NCBI RefSeq assembly: GCF_019279795.1
Contig: NC_056749.1
Coordinates: forward strand, 579,420,506 to 579,484,505
Direction of reading: 5' to 3'
Source of the DNA: Protopterus annectens
Lineage: Eukaryota > Chordata > Ceratodontiformes > Protopteridae
DNA length: 64,000 nucleotides
In this document: piece by piece, positions 10,391-20,403 of the stretch
Numbering within the stretch: the first letter of the stretch is position 1
Layout of the letters: each line of letters starts with the position of its first letter
Notes under the pieces: model-generated
Database searches by the model: none
What the model saw: only the letters and a program-made list of their open reading frames with translations
What the model was told of the DNA's origin: nothing
Translations under genes and position numbers: made by a program

Positions 10391-11506
10391 ATGGCTGAAG
10401 AGATTACAGAATTGGATTCTCCTGTTTCCCTGACACATTCTGATACTGGTAATTTGAGACTGCAACATTACCTGTTGAATGTATCTGTGGCTGTAAATCC
10501 CTTGGTTAATTGCAATGATACACCAGTGCATGTGAGGGATGACAACTTTGATGTCATTGCATTAAAAACAAAGTTATTTAATCTTGAGAAGAAGTTGTAC
10601 AAGCTTAAGAGAAGTCAATATCAGAAATATCATCTTGAAGTTTGCCTGTCTGAACAAATTATACCTCGTGGGTTACGCATTTTGAAAATGCCATCATTCT
10701 ATAATGGTGATGCGCTCCTGTTAATGGAGTGGCAAAAGCTGAATTTAAACAGCAGCTTTGAATATTTATGTCTACTTATATCAGCAGCAGAGAGGGAGAT
10801 GGCAAATTTAACTAGTAACATCAACAAAATGTATAATGAACTGATAAAGCAATTTTCTGTTGACATCATTGACTATCATATAGAGGATTTGTTAAATTCG
10901 CTTACTCTTTTTGATAGTAAGTTGCAAAAGATGAAAATCGACAAGATACTGAGGGACAGAGCCGATTTCCGCACTGGGAACATCTTTACCTGGCCCAGAG
11001 ATGAGAGCATGCAGGCAGGACCACATTTGCGGAACACAGGGATGACTGAGGGAGCAGCAACATCGGTTGCAAGGCTGTCGGAAGTTCCTATAACGTCAAG
11101 AAGAGATAATGGAGGTGTACTCGATTCAGCGACGAGAGAGGCAGCAGATTTCCCTGTCACTACTGCGGTAGATGTGCCGCCATTGGCAGGAGAGTCCAAT
11201 GGGGCTTTAGTCGCTGCCAAATCGGTGAGTTCATCTCCGAGAGATATGGTGACGAGGAGAAAGACTCTTACAGTTACAGCGCAAGTGCACAGCAATGGTT
11301 TAGATTCCTTAGACGTCTTTGATAAGGAATCCAGTAATTTTTTACAGAAGCACCGTATAACATTCCCTTTACCCATGAAAGAGAACACACAGAGGAGAGA
11401 CCAGTCAAGAGGCAGGAGCCAGACAAGGGGAAAATGGAAGTGGGACAGTGCATCAAAGAACCAGTTAAGTATAAAAAAAGCATTTTTGAACGCACAGAGG
11501 GATTGA
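10391..11506 (+). CDS. PLE-3 N-terminal open reading frame (371 codons)
   Basis: Open from ATG 10391 (MAEEITELDSP) to a stop at 11504-11506. An upstream in-frame ATG at 10226 lies in pseudo-LTR sequence and is less likely to be used. The product shows a heptad-like Leu/Lys segment (IALKTKLFNLEKKLYKLKR, about residues 52-72) that could form a coiled coil, then a Ser/Thr/Ala-rich middle and a basic Arg/Gly/Gln-rich end (SRGRSQTRGKWKW), which could bind RNA. I recognise no known domain. The RT frame begins 73 bases before this one ends, in the -1 frame, at a run of seven A (11473-11479). Either the two are joined by frameshifting or one A has been lost or gained. Function is inferred only from position in a PLE. 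Confidence 0.6.
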   Translation: MAEEITELDSPVSLTHSDTGNLRLQHYLLNVSVAVNPLVNCNDTPVHVRDDNFDVIALKTKLFNLEKKLYKLKRSQYQKYHLEVCLSEQIIPRGLRILKMPSFYNGDALLLMEWQKLNLNSSFEYLCLLISAAEREMANLTSNINKMYNELIKQFSVDIIDYHIEDLLNSLTLFDSKLQKMKIDKILRDRADFRTGNIFTWPRDESMQAGPHLRNTGMTEGAATSVARLSEVPITSRRDNGGVLDSATREAADFPVTTAVDVPPLAGESNGALVAAKSVSSSPRDMVTRRKTLTVTAQVHSNGLDSLDVFDKESSNFLQKHRITFPLPMKENTQRRDQSRGRSQTRGKWKWDSASKNQLSIKKAFLNAQRD

Positions 11507-13780
11507 TTTTAAATCTATCCAGTGTTTCTTTAATGTTGCATCAATTGGCAGTCCTTGAGAAGGGACTGTCCTTTATACCCACGAGCCGCTCTTGTTTTGC
11601 TGATGTAATTCTGGACATTAAGACGTTTACAAGGAATTTAACATTGAAATTGATGTATAAAGGGAATGAATGTTGTGCTAGTACAAATGTGTTTGTTAGA
11701 CCTAGTTCTTTCATTCCCAATGTTAATCCTATTGTCAATGCTTTTGAGAAATTATGCATCAGGGATATATATGATGCATGCATGACTATAGATACTCATT
11801 CCAAAAGGAACGGATATTCCAATTTGAGTAAACAGGAAATTAAAGCTTTAAAGGAACTGGAGAATGATCAGCATCTTGTTTTTAGACCAGCTGATAAAGG
11901 TGGCTCATTGTTGTACTTGATAAATGGTGGTATGAGAGGAAAATGTTAGACAGTCTAACAGATAATTCATTCTATGAAGAGTTAACTCTTCTACAAGTGA
12001 ATAGTCATATAGATACAGTTATGGGATGTATCAAATCTCTTTTTAAACAAAGTTTGATTGACAGGAAATTGTTTGATTATTTCTTGACTGCCAAACCATT
12101 GATACCTATTTTACAAGGCTTACCAAAGGTGCACAAATCCCGTTTAGATCCACCTATGAGACCTATTGTCTCAGGCAGGGGATGGTGCACCGAGTCCATT
12201 TCTATATTCATTGAGAAACATCTGAGACCACTTTTGAATGACATACAGCATGTGCTTAGGGATACTGAACATTTCCTTAAGGATTTATATGATTTTTTTA
12301 TCTAAAGGTGCAGACCGTGGTTTTATGTTTGTCAGCCTTGATGTAGTCTCTTTATTCACTGTGATACCCAATGGAGCTGGGGTTAGTTTAGTGCGGCAGT
12401 TTTTGGGTGACTATTCATCTTATAATGTAGAACTAGTTGATTTATTGATTGTTCTCCTAGAGCTAGTTTTAGAACATAACATTTTCCTTTTTGGACATCA
12501 GTTCTTCAGACAGTGCAATGGCGTGGCTATGGGCACATCTTGTGCCAATAGCTACGCCAATGCAGTCATGGTAGTTTGGGAAGAGGACTATGTTTTTAAA
12601 GGTCCTTTTTCACAATACATTCAATTTTACCGCAGGTTTGTGGACAATGTTTTTATTCTATGGGAGGGTGATGAAGACGGTCTTTGTAGTTTTTTATCTT
12701 CTATTAATGAGTCCACAACTTTTTTACATTTTACGCATAGGATGTCCTATGAGGAGTTGGACTTTTTAGATGTGGCTGTTGTTAGAGATGAAACAGGGTT
12801 AGTCTACATGAAATTACATAGGAAGGATTGCCATGTCAATCATCTCTTACATCGTAATAGTGCACACCCCCCAACATATTTTTAGGAATGTTGTCACTAA
12901 TCAAGTTATGAGGGCCTCTAGACTCAGCGTCAGAGAAGTAGATTTTAACTGTGAATTAAGCAAAGTCACTGGTTATTTAAGAGAACGAGGCTATGATGAT
13001 AAGATTTTAACACAATATGTACCTGTGGCTGCTCAGAAGCGAGGTAGAGAAGCAAGGCCTTACTTCTCTCAGAGGAGACTTCATATAGATAAGCCCAAGG
13101 GAGATCTTATAAGCAATCCACTTAGGATGTGTTTGAAATATACATCTGATGTTAACAGATATACTGAAATTATTAAGAAACATTGGCAGGTTTTGCTGAC
13201 AGATAGTAGTATAGTTGACCTCATTGACACTGTCCCCAGGATTAGCTTTAGGAATGATAGATCTATCAAGAGGCGACTATGCTATCCTAGAGAGAATGCA
13301 CTAGGTAGAGAACACTCTGGCACCAGCCAGTGTGGTTCCTGCAACTGGTGCGGATACATAGACAGTAGTCTGTCTTTTAATCACCCTGATCAAGGGAAGG
13401 AATATTTTTTTCATGTTTCAGCCACCTGCGACACTATACATGTTGTTTATCTTGCCAGCTGTAAGACATGTTCCAAGTTCTACATTGCCAAGACGGACAG
13501 ACATCTTAGAGAACGCATTAGGGAACATATTTATAACATCAGGAAAGGTAGTACCATCAATGCACTTGCAAAGCATGTCACTAATACTGATCAGACACAT
13601 GTTTTCAGCTTCAGAGTTATTAGCCTGGTTCAAGAGAGTCTAAGGCAAGGTGACATTTATAATAGGACTGAAAACTCAGAAGCAATGTGGATTACTAAGA
13701 TGAGGAGTACAGAAGGGCATGGTCTTAATGAATGTATCCCCTTAAGACCTAGATTAAGAAGAAGGCCATTGAAAAGATAG
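11434..13780 (+). pseudogene. PLE-3 full unit: RT and GIY-YIG endonuclease
   Basis: Domain order: N-terminal RT extension (LEKGLSFIPTSR, FRPADKGG), RT core (LQGLPKVHKSRLDPPMRPIV, MFVSLDVVSLFTVIP, NGVAMGTSCANSYANA, RRFVDNVFILW at about 12632-12660), thumb, cysteine linker QCGSCNWCGYI and GIY-YIG core ending at 13780. Frame changes lie near 11912, 12296 (T run) and 12872 (C run). The catalytic box has D-N (GAC AAT, 12643-12648) instead of D-D. In this copy the nuclease motif reads FYIAKT (13481-13492), losing the usual glycine of YIGKT. The two other copies keep the glycine. The element is therefore inactive as it stands. Confidence 0.85.
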
Positions 13781-14125
13781 TTTTTCGTTTTTTGTCTTTT
13801 TATATATGTATTAAAAGTATTAATTTAGCATTTCTATAGCTACGTATTGAGTTTTTTATTTTTATTTCAAGTATGTTATGCGTTTTTAAAACATTGTAAT
13901 TAAGGATTTAGGTCATGTGATGTGTTTGATAGTATAAAAGGTGTGTATTTGTAGTGCTTGAAGTACACCTGAAGAAGCTCGTTTGTGAAAGCGCTTGTGT
14001 TTTTGCACTAGTAAAGGCCTTTTTGGATACTACAGCCATCAGCGTCTTATTTTTCCATTTTCATTACAAGGACTTCACTTTTGGGATGCTTTGGTGTGTA
14101 TTTGCCAGTTACTTCTTGTTGTTTT
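12735..14125 (+). repeat. PLE-3 pseudo-LTR, 3' copy
   Basis: The direct partner of 8953-10356. Its hammerhead-like core reads CTGAAGA then GAAA (13969-13990), one base different from the 5' copy. It ends with TTGTTGTTTTTA at the target duplication. Confidence 0.8.
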
Positions 14126-14143
14126 TAACATATAGAACATGGA
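14126..14143 (+). repeat. Target-site duplication of PLE-3, right copy
   Basis: Identical to 7134-7151. The preceding element end reads TTGTTGTTTTTA, with two bases (TA) shared between element and duplication. Confidence 0.85.
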
Positions 14144-14619
14144 CATCATTCTGGTAAACTGGGTACTTATAAGTGTGGTGCATGCAAACAGTGTGCATTC
14201 ATATTCAATGACAGTCCCCTACATATTCCATCCAGGAATTTTAGGTTTGACTCGAATGGTTATTACAACTGTGGGACTAAGGGAGCTGTATATTTAGGAT
14301 TATGTACCCAATGTCCCAGTTTTTATATTGGGAAGATGGAGAGACCCTTAAGAAAAAGAATCTATGAGCATTTATATGACATCTCCAAAAAGAAGGAAAC
14401 CAATGCCTTTTATAAGCATCTTACTGTTTGTCCTAATATGCAGCTTAAATTTGTTGTACTTGAGCAGGTGATACAGGATGCCAACGGGGAGACTGGGAGA
14501 CACGTCTTGAGTACAGGGAGCTCCTATGGCAACTTAGATTGAATGCTGCAAGGCCCCCCGGCTTGAATGAGAATATCAATATCACTAGTGTGCTCAGGCT
14601 TAGGAAGGCTAGGCTATAA
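14144..14619 (+). pseudogene. PLE-2 cysteine linker and GIY-YIG endonuclease
   Basis: Continues in frame from 7068-7151 across the PLE-3 insertion. It reads YKCGACKQCAFIF (zinc-binding linker), then GAVYLGLCTQCPSFYIGKME and LRKRIYEHLYD, a complete GIY-YIG core with the catalytic-type arginine and the E-H pair. A frameshift near 14490 separates the core from the C-terminal tail, which ends RLRKARL-stop at 14617-14619. The RT is absent because the copy was 5'-truncated at insertion. It makes the nick that primes PLE insertion in intact relatives. Confidence 0.8.
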
Positions 14620-15067
14620 CCAGAAAACAAATAACATGTTTAAAATAATTCTAACAGGTGTCATAAGCATGTATCCGTCTTATCACGTTCATTTTATCAC
14701 AAATATTTAGAATTAATTTTAACATTTAAAAGTCTATTTAACCTTTTATTATACATTAAGTAAGGTTCTTGCTTACTAAGATACTTCTAAAGTTTTTTAA
14801 ATGTTTTTAAATTATGTCTCTTTAACTACTTATTAGATTAATTGATCAATATATCATGTGACTATAAGGGTTATATTTAAATTCATGTTACATTGTAAAC
14901 TTTTTATCTTGATCAAGCCTGGTATTATCCAGGTGAAAGCACTTGATTCACCTGTGGTTAAATAAAAGTTTTCGTTTTTTATTCATTATTTGTCGTTGGC
15001 TGATTCTCCTTTCTGTGGAGTGTGTCTGGATTTAACAGCCCTTTGGATTTTTGTATTTAAAATGGAA

Positions 15068-15120
15068 ACTACCTACACTGCAAATAAACCTACAATAATT
15101 GTAATTCTGGCAAGAAAAGG
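15068..15120 (-). pseudogene. PLE-1 cysteine linker, 5' end of truncated copy
   Basis: On the minus strand this encodes the C-x3-N-Y-C style zinc-binding linker that precedes the GIY-YIG domain in many PLEs. It continues in frame into 6956 and below once PLE-2 and one TTTAAAATGGAA copy are removed. Upstream of 15120 the sequence switches directly into an inverted copy of the PLE-1 tail. Confidence 0.65.
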
Positions 15121-15256
15121 TTCATTTCTAGTGTATTTTTCTTGTGGTTTGTTGACCTGATTCATTTCTGGTGTAGTTTTCTTGTGGTTTGTTGACCTGA
15201 TTTGCTTGAGAGTGCCATGTTTGATTTTTATGTTTTCCAGTTGGTTTCGTACTTTT
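15121..15256 (+). repeat. Inverted partial tail of PLE-1
   Basis: On the plus strand this matches the reverse complement of the PLE-1 3' end at 6312-6375 (for example TCTTGTGGTTTGTTGA and GTTTGATTTTTA). The segment from TTCATTTCTAGTGTA to GACCTGA is present twice in tandem here (about 15121-15161 and 15162-15203) but once at the left end. It ends at the target duplication at 15257. Confidence 0.7.
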
Positions 15257-16665
15257 ACAGTAATCTGGTCTCTTTGACCTTCTCTACAACTGGAGCTACT
15301 TTGGTTTCTGCTCTGATGTCTTCATTTCTTCATCTGTTCCACAGTGTGCATCTTACCACCCATCTTAGGCACTTCATCTCCATCATATTCAGCTTCCTTA
15401 ACTGTTCTGCCCTTGATGTCCAGGCTTCTGTAACAGAGTACTATTGGTTTCACCACTGTTTTGCATACTTTACTTTTCTGCTTCTTTAGTATTCTTCTGT
15501 CAAACGCTACCCCTTACACTCTGTGCTTGCTGGCTGCAGCCCCTCTGATTCTAGCTATGAACACCTAATTTAGACTTCCCTTCTCCTCTACCACCTCCAG
15601 ATATTTGATACTGTTAACCTGTTCCACTATTTCCCCTTCTATCTCAGTTTTCATCTTCTTCTGATTTATCCCATGTGCTGCCCTGACAACTATCTTGTCT
15701 GTACTCACTTTCATCCCATGTGTCTTCAGTCTTGCATTCAATTCCTCTGCCATTTGCTGAAATTCCTGTTTAGAATTTGCTAGTAATGCCACACTGTCTG
15801 CATACAGCAGCTTTGCTAATCTGTCCCTTCCAAACTGTTTGCTAATTAAGTCCATTGCTGATATGTGCTGGTTGTACTTGTGTCATTGGACTCTTGTACA
15901 TAGCTTGCACTAATTCCACCAATATTTTCAGGGCTTCAGCTTCCTTGGGACCTTGCCATTTGTTTTCTATAAGTCTAAGAATGCTCGGTTGGACTCTTTT
16001 TCTCATCTTTAGCATCTTCCCCACCATCTGTCTCATTGCAATCATTGGGTAGGTTGTGCTGCATGCAGATTTGAATCCATTTCTTCGCTTACTTTTCTTG
16101 AAAATATATTCATTTACAATTCACCTGCTCCAACACTTTCATACAGTGTGACAGGAGTTTGATATCTCTGTACTGCCCACAGTTGTGACTGTCCTCTGTT
16201 ATTGTACACTTGTACCAGAATACCTATTTTCCAGTCACACAGGATATGCCTTTCTCTCCATACTGCTATGAGTACCCCGTGGAGCCACTTCTTCACTAAC
16301 TCACCCAGCATATTGCTCATATCTGCTATGACCTCATCTGAGCTTGCCACTTTCACTGACTTAACTTTGCTTAGCACCATTCTTACTTCTTATACAGTGT
16401 GCTTTTCTTTCTCTTTCATCATAGGCTGTGTCTGGGGCAGTTCTGCTTCTGTAGAATTGTCTTCATTTAGAAACTATGTCATGTGGACTGGTGAGCAGGT
16501 TGTTTCTGGCATCCCTTATGAAAGGTATCCGTGGAATATCTTGTTTATCTTTCTGTTTCTGCCCTGCAATCTAATAGTTTATTTGTACCATCTGCGGAGT
16601 CATTTTTCAGAAGTTGGTAAAGTGTCTCTTATGCCTTTTTCTTTGTTATTGCCTCTTTGTTAGCC
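15257..16665 (-). pseudogene. RTE-like LINE reverse transcriptase remnant
   Basis: Recognisable LINE RT blocks run right to left: a linker with CRAETERQTRYSTDTFHKG-like spacing (about 16500-16640), then KVKSVKVASSDEVIADM (16380-16320, equivalent to the S-G-K-A-x-G-P-D-E block), WKIGILVQVYNNRG, and later LLYADSVALLANS (about 15810-15770). The last is the catalytic box, with YADS in place of YADD at 15804-15793. The thumb region follows as LNARLKTHGMKVSTDK. The frames change several times and stops are present, so this is dead sequence. The C-terminal end is on the other side of the PLE nest at 6172-6311. Confidence 0.7.
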
Positions 16666-16749
16666 ACCCAGTGTAGCCGTGAAAATGTTTTCCACCTTAA
16701 AGTGAAAAAAATCCTACTAATAATAAAATTACCTATTTCAGAACATTTT

Positions 16750-17206
16750 ACACATAAAAGATTACTTGAACTGTTGCCATTAAAATCTACCAATGCATAT
16801 ACTCATCATGTGATAAAAATGGCCACACTTAAATATTCCAACTTGCTTTATGCAACAGTTTGGATTCAGTGTTGCACACCAAATGTAATGTCCTCATTCA
16901 TCAAATCTGACATTAAAGCAGTATTGTTTGCAATAAAAAATTAAATCCAAGAAACCAAAAACCTTTAGGAACTGTTCCAAAGCTAACCTCTCTCTACTAA
17001 GCAACAACTTGGCTAAATTCCAAGCACCCCCAAATCCAGTAAACACCAAAGCATATGCTCAGCTATTTACAAAATCCCCGTAGATACAGCCATATTGATT
17101 GCTGTATAGAGCGAGGTGTGCCCATTTGTACTAAGAATAAGACAAACTCAAAAGACAAGCCACCCTGGTGGAATCACAATATCAATCAGTTATACAAAAA
17201 AAAAAT
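16750..17206 (+). pseudogene. CR1-like LINE fragment (endonuclease end and linker)
   Basis: The plus-strand reading in shifting frames gives SSFIKSDIKAVLFAI (the S-D-H type end of an APE endonuclease), NCSKANLSLLSNNLAKFQ and KPPWWNHNINQLYKKK, the P-W-W-N linker seen in CR1-type LINEs before the RT. It ends at about 17205 where an L2-type 3' tail begins. It is short, decayed and truncated at both ends. Confidence 0.5.
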
Positions 17207-17330
17207 GCTTATTTATTTATTTTAGTTTAGTTTACATTTGTTTACCGGGGAGGTCCGACTGGACAGAGCTGTCCATTTTCAGTAGCGGTCCGGGGAGAAA
17301 AGCTCCAGAACAATTGCTAACATACTATAC
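17207..17330 (-). repeat. L2-like LINE 3' tail, isolated
   Basis: The reverse complement reads GGAGCTTTTCTCC, ACTGAAAATGGACAG and an ATTT-rich end, matching the tails of the LINEs at 17645-20395 and 57530-61345. It ends in AAATAAATAAATAAGC on the minus strand. It is a severely 5'-truncated copy of the same family. Confidence 0.6.
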
Positions 17331-17344
17331 ATGTGATATTTAAA

Positions 17345-17640
17345 TGGGCATTGTGGTTTACACATACAGTTATAAAATATAGCAGATAATAACATATGAT
17401 TGCATATATTTACATAAGCATTGTGGTTTAGACATCCAATTAAAAGTATAGCAGGTAGTAACATATGATTATTGTTCATACAGTATGTTTAGTAGAGATA
17501 ATCTTGAAGATGTACTGAAGATAATACAAGAAAGGAAAAACTAAAAAAAAAATGCTAGCCAGATAATCTTGAAGATGTAATGAAGATAAGAGAAGAAAGG
17601 AAAAACTAAAAAATACTAGCCAGTTTGTCAAAGGAGGAAA
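17345..17640. repeat. Two short tandem duplications
   Basis: The block GCATTGTGGTTTACACAT to about 17415 is repeated at 17418-17475. A second block, GATAATCTTGAAGATGTA through GAAAGGAAAAACTAAAAAA, occurs at about 17497-17553 and again at 17561-17612. Both lie between two L2-like tails and have no coding content. Confidence 0.6.
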
Positions 17641-17644
17641 ATAT

Positions 17645-20395
17645 AGACAAGTTAACATTTTTATTTTATTTTATTTATTTTACATTTGATGACCAGGATA
17701 GTCCAACTGGAGCCATGTCCATTTTCAGTGGAGGCCTGGGGAGATAAGCTCCAAGTTATCAGATACAATAATACAAGTAATATGAGATTACATAAATGGT
17801 ATTACCAAAGAATACACAGGCAGACATGAGATACACCTGGTTATAGTCAGGAGAAAAATTAACAATAGTTAGTTGGGTTATTCACATTCATGTTAAGAGT
17901 TAGCCAGGCTTGTTGCAGTGGCAAATCCAGTTAAATGCCATATGTTGTTTGAGTTTAGTTTTAAATTGCCCTGGGGAGGAGAGCAAAGTAATATCACCTG
18001 GAAGTAAGTTCAAGGCTCTGCCTGCAGTGTTAGCAAAGAGGGCATCTCCAGCTGTGTTGTTGATTTTGATTGTCTGAATTAGAAGTTTGTTCGAAGATCG
18101 AAGCAGTCTTGAATTGTTGTGGGGGTGATAATATTTTGAAGGGCTGGTGTGTTATCTGGGTTATAGAGGATTTTGTTAGCCATGATCAGCAGGTTATATT
18201 GGATGAGACTAGGAAGTTCTAGCCACCCAAGCTGTTTTAGGTTGATGCAATGGTGTGTTTTAAAAGGCAGTCCAGTGGCAAACCTGGCAATATGACTGTA
18301 ACAGGTTGACAGTCTATTAAGTACAGATTTGTTTAGATTGGAGAGAAGGGGTGAGGCGTATAAAAGTGTTGAGAGTAGGTGGGAGCAAGCTATAGCCATC
18401 TTAGCTGGAGGGGTTAGGAAGGCTTTTATTCTATACAGTAACCCAAGTTTTTTATTGATGCTCCTGACTGTTTGATTTACATGTAGGTCACACTTTAGGT
18501 TATTGTCAATAATGACACCTAGTAACTTTGTAGAGGGGTCAGGGGAGATTATTGTCTCATCTTTTGCATTTATGGTGAAGGTGGCAGACCTATGAGTTGG
18601 AGAGAATAACAGCATTTTAGTTTTTTTGGGATTTAGTAACAATCTACATTCAGAGAGCCAATTTTCTATGGTATTAAAGGTGGACTGGGTAGCGACCCTC
18701 AGGTCTGTGGGAGAAGTAGCTGAGGAAATCAGGGTGGAGTCTTCAGAGTATTGGATACAGCTGACATTTGGTATGACTGTATACAAGTCATTAATAAAGA
18801 AGGAAAACAGCAGGGGCCCTAATATGGAGCCTTGTGGTACTCCAAGGGTATTTGGTAATAGGTTAGAGAGCTTGTTCTGCCATAGGACAGCCTATTGTCT
18901 CCCATTAAGGTAGGATGTAAATGAAAGAAGGGCTTTGGTATCTAGGTGGAAAGTTTGCAAGGTGTGAACCAGAAGTTGGTGGTCAACTATGTGAAATGCC
19001 TTGGAAAGATTCAAGAATAGGGCAAAAGATATCCGATTATTGTTTATGGTATTGCTAAAAGCCATTAACGCTGAGGTTGTGCTATGGTATGGACAAAAAC
19101 CATGCAGGGTATCTGCCATGAGGTGATTTTGGATTAGGTGGTACATAAATTGTTTTTGTATACATTTTTCCATAATCTTTGCAAGTGAAGAAAGTATAGC
19201 TATAGGTCTATCATTGGAGAATTCCATAGAGGAACCTCCTTTATGAAGTGGGATTACATAGGACATTTTCCAAATGGTGTGAATTTTAGCTTCTGCTATG
19301 GTACGATTGATTATTATTGATATTGGATAGGCAATGGCATCAGCTGGTTTTTGAAAGTACTCGGCGGGAAGTTGGTCAGGGGAGAGTGTGGTGGGTTTTA
19401 ATTTTTTGATCAAGTTACGGATAAGTGATGTGGACACTGGTTGGAAGAAAAACAAGAGTCAGTTTTTAGAGATAGTAGTATCAGGGGCAGGGAAGCTAGG
19501 AGATAATTGGCTAGCTAGGGTTTGAATTGTTTCTGTAAAGAAACGGTTAAAACTGTCAAGCGACCTCCTCTGGGGATTTATCAATGGTGGCAGCAGGGAT
19601 AGGTGTAGACGTTTTTCCAGTGTGAAGTAGATTGTTCAGCCCTGCCCAGAACTTCTGAGGATTGTTCTGGTTAGTTGTCTGTAAATTACAGTGGAATTGT
19701 TTTTTGTCCTGTAGAATACATTTTTTTTGTTTCATTCCTAACATACCTGTATTTAACATGATCATGGGGGTCTTTTGTGGAGCGTCATTGAGCCCATAGT
19801 TTGTTTATGCTGGTAATTTTTAGTCTTGTCTCTTTAAATAGCCATGGTGCAGTTTTTGCTTTTGTTCGTTTTGAGTGGGCAGGTGCATATACATCAAGAA
19901 TTTCAAGAAATTTGTTGTTAAAATAGGCAACTGCCTCCTCTAAGGGTAGGTGTTTTAGCATGGACCAATTACAGGAGCAAAGTTTCAGTTGGAATTTGTC
20001 AGGGTCAAAATTTCTTTTGCTCCTGACTTTTCTGAGTAAGGGTTGTTGTGAATTAATGGCTTTATCCTTAACTATGTAAGTGAGAAGATGGTCACTTAGG
20101 TCATTGGGGAGGGTACCAGCAGTGTACAGTCGGGGGTTACTATTTAAGAGTACCCAGTCGAGTATGCTTTCTTTTTGGTTGGGTTTACCTAGCCTGGTAG
20201 GGGTGGTTATGGTTTGTGTAAATACATGCAAGTTGATGTGGGTAGAAAGGGATTCTGAGGAACAAGAGCCCCAGTCAGTGTTAAAGTCTCCTAGTATTAG
20301 GTTTTCTTGGGGCTAATGACAAGATAGCCAGAGAAGTGTGTCTTCAAGTGTGGATACGTTATTACCCGAGGTTCATTGACATTTTAAGGGAAAGC
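17645..20395 (-). pseudogene. L2-like LINE: endonuclease end, RT and complete 3' tail
   Basis: Reading right to left: the APE endonuclease end (NLILGDFNTDWGS near 20310-20270, ILDWVLLNSN, and NDLSDHLLTYI near 20105), a linker (19556-19980), then the RT: KLKPTTLSPDQLPAEYFQ, MSYVIPLHKGG, RPIAILSSLAKIMEKCI, LFLNLSKAFHIVDHQLL, the Y-x-D-D box as YSED (18750-18739), LNPKKTKMLLF and C-terminal ANTAGRALNLLP (about 18030-17990). The 3' end carries the family tail and a TATTTTATTTTATTTA run at 17660. It is 5'-truncated at about 20395 in the endonuclease. Several stops and frameshifts plus the altered active site make it inactive. Confidence 0.8.
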
Positions 20396-20403
20396 TCTTC
20401 AAC

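Larger units (their letters stand above)
7152..14125 (+). mobile_element. PLE-3, innermost Penelope-like element with pseudo-LTRs
   Basis: Flanked by an 18-base duplication TAACATATAGAACATGGA (7134-7151 and 14126-14143). Three parts: an inverted, 3'-partial copy on the minus strand (7152-8952); a direct 5' pseudo-LTR equal to the last 1.4 kb of the element (8953-10356); and one full unit (10357-14125) whose end repeats the same 1.4 kb (12735-14125). This tandem-plus-inverted layout is a hallmark of PLEs. The copies are near-identical, so the insertion is young relative to its host layers. All RT copies carry frameshifts or stops, and the full unit has at least four. Confidence 0.85.
6957..15055 (+). 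mobile_element. PLE-2, second Penelope-like element of the nest
   Basis: Flanked by a 12-base duplication TTTAAAATGGAA (6945-6956 and 15056-15067) of PLE-1 sequence. The left arm, 6957 to about 7068, is an inverted copy of its own tail (the reverse complement matches about 14920-15030, including the ATTCATTATTTGTCGTTGGC stretch). From about 7068 the main plus-strand copy begins, 5'-truncated just before the cysteine linker. It is broken by PLE-3 after 7151 and resumes at 14144, running through the GIY-YIG domain to the tail end at 15055. A hammerhead-like hairpin lies at 14908-14938. Confidence 0.75.
6312..15256 (-). mobile_element. PLE-1, outermost Penelope-like element of the nest
   Basis: Bounded by the 15-base duplication ACAGTAATCTGGTCT (6297-6311 and 15257-15271). 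The main copy is on the minus strand and 5'-truncated near 15120 in the cysteine-rich linker. It continues to 15056, is broken by PLE-2, and resumes at 6956 down to its 3' end at 6312. At its 5' end a partial tail in the opposite orientation is attached (15121-15256), the end structure typical of PLE insertions. The 3' tail carries a hammerhead-like core (6393-6425). The GIY-YIG motif is intact in the remaining piece, but there is no RT, so this copy was inserted already truncated. Confidence 0.75.
6172..16665 (-). mobile_element. RTE-like LINE, split by the PLE nest
   Basis: Two blocks of one minus-strand LINE flank the nested PLEs: 15257-16665 (RT) and 6172-6311 (C-terminus). They rejoin perfectly when PLE-1 and one copy of its 15-base target duplication (ACAGTAATCTGGTCT; 6297-6311 and 15257-15271) are removed: the reading runs VKETRLL then LLWLGHVCRKAEDD without a frame change. 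The RT resembles the RTE-like group (GPDE-type block, YADD box, terminal L-G-H-V motif followed by a basic R-W-x-D-C segment). The clade is not certain. This is the oldest layer of the nest. Confidence 0.75.

Noticed and set aside
6312..15203. 40-base repeat around TCTTGTGGTTTGTTGA at both ends of the nest read as a long target duplication
   Set aside because: The two ends are in inverted, not direct, orientation. They are the PLE-1 tail and its inverted copy; the true duplication is ACAGTAATCTGGTCT just outside.
15202..15489. 95-codon plus-strand frame
   Set aside because: It is antisense to the RTE-like LINE and partly PLE-1 tail; no independent support.
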